Below, in pieces: positions 22,730 through 27,183 of a stretch of DNA of 27,183 nt. Origin of the DNA: a virus; the IMG/VR virus record IMGVR_UViG_3300042449_001179, positions 1 to 27,183 of that record. One strand, 5' to 3'. Under the pieces are notes generated by a model, which worked only from the letters and a program-made list of their open reading frames with translations, had not been told where the DNA came from and did no database searches. Positions within the stretch are counted from its first letter, which is position 1. Each line of letters begins with the position of its first letter. A program made the translations under genes and the position numbers.

Positions 22730-24439
22730 ATGTTTTTACAAGACGTAACATCAACAGGAGGAGGGGGGGGACCCTCAATCAGTGACGCAGTAAGTGCGGT
22801 CAGTGATTCTTTTAAAAAATTACAAGACAGTATTTTTGATTTTGAGGACCAAGTATCACGTGTTAATCGTCAGGTATTGGGTCAGGGCTCAATTTATGCC
22901 AAGTCAATGAGGGAACAGTTTGCTAAGGCAACAATGGATGTTTTACAAATTGGTGGAAATTTAGATGACGTAGCTAACACATTTTTAGCAATCAACAAAG
23001 TTATGGGAAAAAACACTATGTTATCTGCTCAAGAATTATCAAACATGGTTGCTTTACAAAAATCTGCAGGTATTACTGCAGATGAAATGGGGTCTCTTAT
23101 TGAGGCATTTGATAGTATAGGTGTTGGTGTTGAGGGTGCTGTAAGTTCTATTGATGACATGGCATCTAAAGCACGTAGTTTGGGATTGAATGTTAATACA
23201 TTTTTAAGCACTACGGCTAAAAACTTAAAATTAGTTAACTCTTACGGATTCAAAGATGGTGTTGATGGACTAACACGAATGGTTGCCCGTGCACAAGCAC
23301 TTCGTATTGATATGTCATCAGTAAAAGGTCTTGCTGCTGATTTATTGAACCCTGAAAAGGCGGTAGAACTTGCCGCTGAGTTCCAAAATTTAGGTGGTGC
23401 CATCGGAGCATTAGGTGACCCGTTCCAACTTATGAACTTAGGTCAAAATGACATGGAGGGTTTACAGAATGCTATTATTAATGCAACAAAGGCTTCTGTA
23501 CAATTTAATGGTCAAACAAAACGTTTTGAAATATCTGCACTTGAAATGAGAAGATTAAGAGCGTTTGCAAGCGCTACGGGTGCTGATTACGAACAACTTG
23601 CGGATAGTGCGGTAAGAGCGGCTAAAGAAACCATGGCGTTTGAAGACATTAAATTCTTGGATGTTGATTCAGATAAAAAACAACTTATTGCTAATTTAGC
23701 TAAACTTAATAAAGACGGTAAATTAGAAATCCAACTTCCTAATATGGATAAAGCTGTCGAGTTAACTGAATTAAATGCAAAACAAATTGAGGATGCATAC
23801 GGCGAATTACAAAAACAACAAGAAACTGGTGAGTTAGATGCTTTAGGTGTTGCCAGAGCACAACTATCAACACTTGAACAGATTGTAGTTACACTTAAAA
23901 CACCTGCGGGAAAATTAGCCGCGAACATAGCCGGTGGACAAAACTACGAAAAGGTGAGTCAAAATGCAAAAAACTTATCTCAACAAGTTCAGCAAGGGTT
24001 AGAAACGTTATTGACGGAAGAAAATTATGAAAGTATTAGTAATTTACTAAGTCAAAAAATAAGTAATACATTAGAACAAATTGATTTTTCATCGTTTGAA
24101 ACGTTAGGTGCCAGTGTTAGTGATTTGGCACAAGAACAATTGATTAATGTTTTTCAAAGAATAAGAACAACATTACTAACACAAGGACCTTTAACAACTA
24201 ATGCTGTTCCGTCAATGGTTCCACAAACAACAAGTAGTCCTGTAAATAATATGACCCCCACTACAAATGCTACCGCGTCTATTAATGTTGAAAACGTGGA
24301 AGTAATACATAAAGGTACCGTTGAAATTAAAGGATTACAAGAGACACTCAACATCGCATCTTTAAGTCAGTCACAATTACAAGAGTTGGGTACAAAAATT
24401 AAATCAGCAATGGGAAGTCAATTCCTTGCTACGGGATAA
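22730..24439 (+). CDS. Tail tape-measure protein (T4 gp29-like role)
   Basis: This 569-residue protein, close in size to T4 gp29 (590), is mostly helical. SFKKLQDSIFDFEDQVSRVN and YAKSMREQFAKATMDV start a long alpha region. The segment ILQIGG-like VLQIGGNLDDVANTFLAIN and the run LSNMVALQKSAGITADEMGSL resemble tape-measure proteins. It carries few Cys or Trp and repeated AxxL heptads. The C-terminal third (about 490-569) is Thr/Pro/Asn-rich and then ends with a helix. In contractile tails this protein fixes tail length and leaves with the DNA. An unusual G8 run (22763-22770) encodes part of a Gly linker at residues 11-15. It sits after the tube and baseplate genes, as expected. Confidence 0.75.
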   Translation: MFLQDVTSTGGGGGPSISDAVSAVSDSFKKLQDSIFDFEDQVSRVNRQVLGQGSIYAKSMREQFAKATMDVLQIGGNLDDVANTFLAINKVMGKNTMLSAQELSNMVALQKSAGITADEMGSLIEAFDSIGVGVEGAVSSIDDMASKARSLGLNVNTFLSTTAKNLKLVNSYGFKDGVDGLTRMVARAQALRIDMSSVKGLAADLLNPEKAVELAAEFQNLGGAIGALGDPFQLMNLGQNDMEGLQNAIINATKASVQFNGQTKRFEISALEMRRLRAFASATGADYEQLADSAVRAAKETMAFEDIKFLDVDSDKKQLIANLAKLNKDGKLEIQLPNMDKAVELTELNAKQIEDAYGELQKQQETGELDALGVARAQLSTLEQIVVTLKTPAGKLAANIAGGQNYEKVSQNAKNLSQQVQQGLETLLTEENYESISNLLSQKISNTLEQIDFSSFETLGASVSDLAQEQLINVFQRIRTTLLTQGPLTTNAVPSMVPQTTSSPVNNMTPTTNATASINVENVEVIHKGTVEIKGLQETLNIASLSQSQLQELGTKIKSAMGSQFLATG

Positions 24440-24458
24440 TAAAAAATCCAATTGAACC

Positions 24459-24474
24459 TATTTATTGATAAATA
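24459..24474 (+). promoter_or_regulatory. Perfect inverted repeat TATTTAT-TG-ATAAATA
   Basis: The two 7-bp arms (24459-24465 and 24468-24474) are perfect complements around a 2-nt centre, 8 nt before the ATG at 24483. This is the most symmetric member of the set and contains both possible orientations of the motif. Confidence 0.5.
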
Positions 24475-24482
24475 CAAAATAG

Positions 24483-27183
24483 ATGGAGAGCCCATTATCG
24501 TTCAAAGGAACAGAAAAGTTTAGAAAAGATTTACTTGTTAAGAATTTACCACCTTACAAGACAAATAACTTTTCTTCGGTTGGCAATGCTGGTGATGCAG
24601 AATTTAGACTAAGAGAATTTAGTGTTGTTGATTCACCAACTCTTGATGAGGTGCAAGATGTTCAAGAACAAAAACTATATGTTAAAAATGCGTATGGACC
24701 TGGTAATAGTTCAGGATATGGTGCTACTGTTGATATTAATAAAGATTATGGGACACAATCAAATTTAGGTCCTTACAGTAATAGTGGTGGTGAACCCGGT
24801 AAAACAACTGAACAATCACAAAAAGATGCATATATTCAGAACACATTTGGTCCTGAAGACGGTTATATTTATGCTCCGACAATACAAAATGTACATAAAG
24901 TAATAGCCGAAAAAGATTCATATTTTAATTATATATCGTCCGTTTATCCATTATCGAGTCTTTTCTTAAGTGAAAATCCGAGAGGTAGTAATGGGTCGTT
25001 AGCACAAGATTCACCTATGATTCAAATAGCTGCTCAGTCTTTAAGGGCAGAATTACAATATAGGATTGCACAAGAAACTTATGAAAATACTTTCGGTAGA
25101 GTTAATTTATTAGATGCGTTAAAAGACCCCTTCCAAGCTGCTGAGATTTTATCGGGAAGAGCGCCTTTAATTGATAGGGATTGGCAAATTTCAGTACCTG
25201 GTAGTTTAGTAGGTAAAGGTTTAGATTTTTTAAGTAGAATTACTGGTGTATATTCACCATATTCATGGATACCTGGTGATTATTTTGCTGTTGATGGTAA
25301 AAAAAGTTTTATAAATCAAACAATTAACCTTGTTGGTAGTTTATTTGGAAGACCACAATTACTACCGACCACAAAAAATGGTTCGGATATTTTCTTAGCA
25401 AACACAGGTCAAGGTTCTGTGTCCGCACTTTTTTCAGCCTTAGAATATAACAACTTTAGACCTGACTACAAAGCTAACTTTATTGGTGATTTAAATTTGG
25501 GTGCACCCAAAGGAAATTACTATGTTGGAAGTAGAACTCAAGACCCTGACAATTTAGTATTTCCAAACAATGAATTACCTGTCGACCCACTTGGAAGAAG
25601 AATTAAAGTGGCGGTTCGTGGATATAGTGAGGTTGCTAAATTATATGAAAATAATCAAAACTTCAATTTTGGACCAGGAGAGGCGGAACCTTCAGACGGT
25701 GCGGGTGAGCAAGGTGGGTTTACGTGGATATCACCAAAAACAAAAGGTAATGCTGGTAAGAAAGTAGGTCAGGGGGGTAGAATTCAGGGTGAAGACCCAA
25801 ATTGGCCGTCAATCAGTTCTCAATTTGATAAGTCGGAATCTACAGACTTTGCACTTCGTCAGGGGTCTATTATGGATGACACCCAAAGATTGGTTGATGC
25901 CGCTGATGGATTACCGGGTAATGCTAGATTAGGTCACGTTGGTAATGCCATTAACCAAACGTCTAAGGTGTTTTGGGATGGTACAAGGGAAATAACTAAA
26001 GGTTCACGAGTAAAGAGGTATGTTGACCAAAATGGAACTCTTGTTGGACGTGAATATTGTCGTGTGTTTACAAAAGACACACCATATATGGCGTATAATG
26101 ACTTACAAAAAACAAGTGGTAATATTCGTAAGTTTACTTATTCGGTTTTAGACAACACATATAACTTAAACATCGCACCGATTAATGGGGATGAATCAAC
26201 AAACATTGTTGATGGTCAAGTAAAAAAATACATGTTATCGTTAGAAAATTTGGCGTGGAGGTCAACAGACCTTCAACAAGATTTACCGGCATGTGAGAAG
26301 GGGCCAAATGGTGGTAGGATAATGTGGTTTCCACCGTATGATTTAAGTGTTGATGAAAGTGTATCTGTTGATTGGAATACAAACGTATTTTTAGGAAGAC
26401 CAGAACCAATCTACACTTATAATAACACAAAAAGAACAGGTAGTATTAAATTTAAAATTGTTGTTGACCACCCATCAATTCTAAATGTTTTGGTAAAAAA
26501 AGAATTACAAAACGTAACGCCAGACTCAGAGGTTACAAAAATTATTGATTCATTCTTTGCTGGATGTAAAGAATATGACATTTATGATTTAGCTAAAAAA
26601 TATACAACCTTAACCTTTAATGAAATTTTTAATGTTGTTGAAAAAACTAAAAATATCGAAGACTTTAAAAAGGCGGTAAAACAAATACCTTCAACAAATT
26701 CACAACAAGCCGATGAGGGCGAAAGTTTGCCAACGTTTGATATTTCTGATTTAAAATTATACTTTGATAATGATGTACCTGACCCCCGCTCAACATCTAC
26801 AACATCTTCAGTTGACTATGAAAATACATTTAACGCCTATTCTGCATCAAAAACTAACTATGTAACCAACGCATCGGAAAATCAAAAACAACCTGTTCAA
26901 ACATTTTTTGATACTGAAATCATTCCAAATTATAACATATTTTTAAATTTCTTGTCAAGACTACAAGAAATTACAGAACAGGGATATCCTGTTACCTTTA
27001 CAATTCAAGGTTCGGCATCATCTCCCGAGACTGACCCATACAATATAAATTTATCAGCAAGACGAGTTGACTCAATTATTAAGTCAATTAGAAATTATCA
27101 GGGTTTAAATCAAATGATTGACAACGGTATGATTAGAATTAATCAAGTTGCTGCTGGTGAACAGAGTGTTGGTCAAACAGGAA
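24483..27183 (+). CDS. Large baseplate / tube-cap-like protein with OmpA-like domain (3' partial)
   Basis: The frame is open from ATG 24483 to the right edge (900 codons plus one base) without a stop. Residues about 1-330 are of unknown fold. A mid region around residues 584-660 (MLSLENLAWRSTD, MWFPPYDLSVDESVSVDW, FLGRPEPIYTYNNTKRTGSI followed by KFKIVVDHPS) resembles the (I/L)GRxExxxTYxxTxRxxxLxFxL segment of tail-tube-cap and LysM-type baseplate proteins such as T4 gp48/gp54. A gp48-like gene next to the tape measure is the T4 order. From about residue 800 an OmpA-like domain appears: FTIQGSASS then YNINLSARRVDSIIKSI, with R861 of the LSxRR motif kept but S846 where the usual peptidoglycan-binding Asp stands. 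It may bind or sense cell wall during infection. The end is missing. Confidence 0.7.
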   Translation, partial: MESPLSFKGTEKFRKDLLVKNLPPYKTNNFSSVGNAGDAEFRLREFSVVDSPTLDEVQDVQEQKLYVKNAYGPGNSSGYGATVDINKDYGTQSNLGPYSNSGGEPGKTTEQSQKDAYIQNTFGPEDGYIYAPTIQNVHKVIAEKDSYFNYISSVYPLSSLFLSENPRGSNGSLAQDSPMIQIAAQSLRAELQYRIAQETYENTFGRVNLLDALKDPFQAAEILSGRAPLIDRDWQISVPGSLVGKGLDFLSRITGVYSPYSWIPGDYFAVDGKKSFINQTINLVGSLFGRPQLLPTTKNGSDIFLANTGQGSVSALFSALEYNNFRPDYKANFIGDLNLGAPKGNYYVGSRTQDPDNLVFPNNELPVDPLGRRIKVAVRGYSEVAKLYENNQNFNFGPGEAEPSDGAGEQGGFTWISPKTKGNAGKKVGQGGRIQGEDPNWPSISSQFDKSESTDFALRQGSIMDDTQRLVDAADGLPGNARLGHVGNAINQTSKVFWDGTREITKGSRVKRYVDQNGTLVGREYCRVFTKDTPYMAYNDLQKTSGNIRKFTYSVLDNTYNLNIAPINGDESTNIVDGQVKKYMLSLENLAWRSTDLQQDLPACEKGPNGGRIMWFPPYDLSVDESVSVDWNTNVFLGRPEPIYTYNNTKRTGSIKFKIVVDHPSILNVLVKKELQNVTPDSEVTKIIDSFFAGCKEYDIYDLAKKYTTLTFNEIFNVVEKTKNIEDFKKAVKQIPSTNSQQADEGESLPTFDISDLKLYFDNDVPDPRSTSTTSSVDYENTFNAYSASKTNYVTNASENQKQPVQTFFDTEIIPNYNIFLNFLSRLQEITEQGYPVTFTIQGSASSPETDPYNINLSARRVDSIIKSIRNYQGLNQMIDNGMIRINQVAAGEQSVGQTG

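Noticed and set aside
25570-26430. Short ORFs within the last large gene
   Set aside because: The long frame from 24483 is open through the whole region and shows real domain patterns; the short ones are shadows.
1-27183. tRNA genes, integrase or attachment sites
   Set aside because: I saw no cloverleaf-like segment in the gaps and no recombinase gene; the intergenic gaps are all under about 135 bases once small genes are counted.

Overview
The window is a stretch of the late/structural region of a large, AT-rich, T4-like contractile-tailed phage (myovirus). Recognisable T4 landmarks are a gp13-like neck protein, a gp15-like tail completion protein, a gp18-type tail sheath, a gp19-type tail tube, a T4-type baseplate hub protein, a tape-measure protein, a gp48/gp54-like tube-cap or baseplate protein, and a family B (gp43-type) DNA polymerase. 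No Shine-Dalgarno sequence precedes the genes. Start codons instead follow runs of A (for example before 6353, 7302, 16863, 20106, 21229 and 22730), a pattern known from Bacteroidota. A Bacteroidota host is therefore my inference, not something the sequence proves. I found no tRNA, CRISPR array, insertion sequence or integrase.

Layout. Bases 2-2863 hold adhesion proteins: a repeat-rich fibre with a C-terminal S74 self-cleaving chaperone, open at the left edge, and a LamG-like tail protein. Bases 2902-6320 hold a tightly packed four-gene cassette: a GT-A glycosyltransferase, a GT4 glycosyltransferase, a PAPS-type sulfotransferase and a GT9-like glycosyltransferase. Bases 6353-7215 hold two small proteins, of which the second looks like a baseplate adaptor. 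The DNA polymerase follows (7302-10127), behind a leader that can form two mutually exclusive hairpins.

The strand then switches. From 14984 down to 10124 on the minus strand run an SNF2-type helicase, an unusual Mn-superoxide dismutase fused to a nuclease-like domain, the gp13-like neck protein and a small unknown. From 15032 the plus strand carries the neck/tail module: a gp14-like protein, a gp15-like protein, a convergent 50-residue ribbon-helix-helix protein (minus strand), the very long sheath, a 49-residue protein overlapping a HAD phosphatase, the tail tube, a baseplate hub protein, a 52-residue conserved protein, the tape measure, and a protein of at least 900 residues with a tube-cap-like domain and an OmpA-like domain that runs off the right edge.

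Together the genes build the neck, tail and host-recognition apparatus. The helicase and polymerase serve replication and recombination. The glycosyl/sulfotransferase cassette probably modifies a virion or host surface glycan. Many intergenic gaps contain TATTTAT, often paired with a nearby ATAAATA as a short inverted repeat and usually in the same orientation relative to the following gene. This is the best candidate for a shared late regulatory signal. The strongest leads for something undescribed are the SOD-nuclease fusion, the glycosyl/sulfotransferase cassette, the dispersed inverted repeats, the polymerase leader and the OmpA-bearing tail protein.
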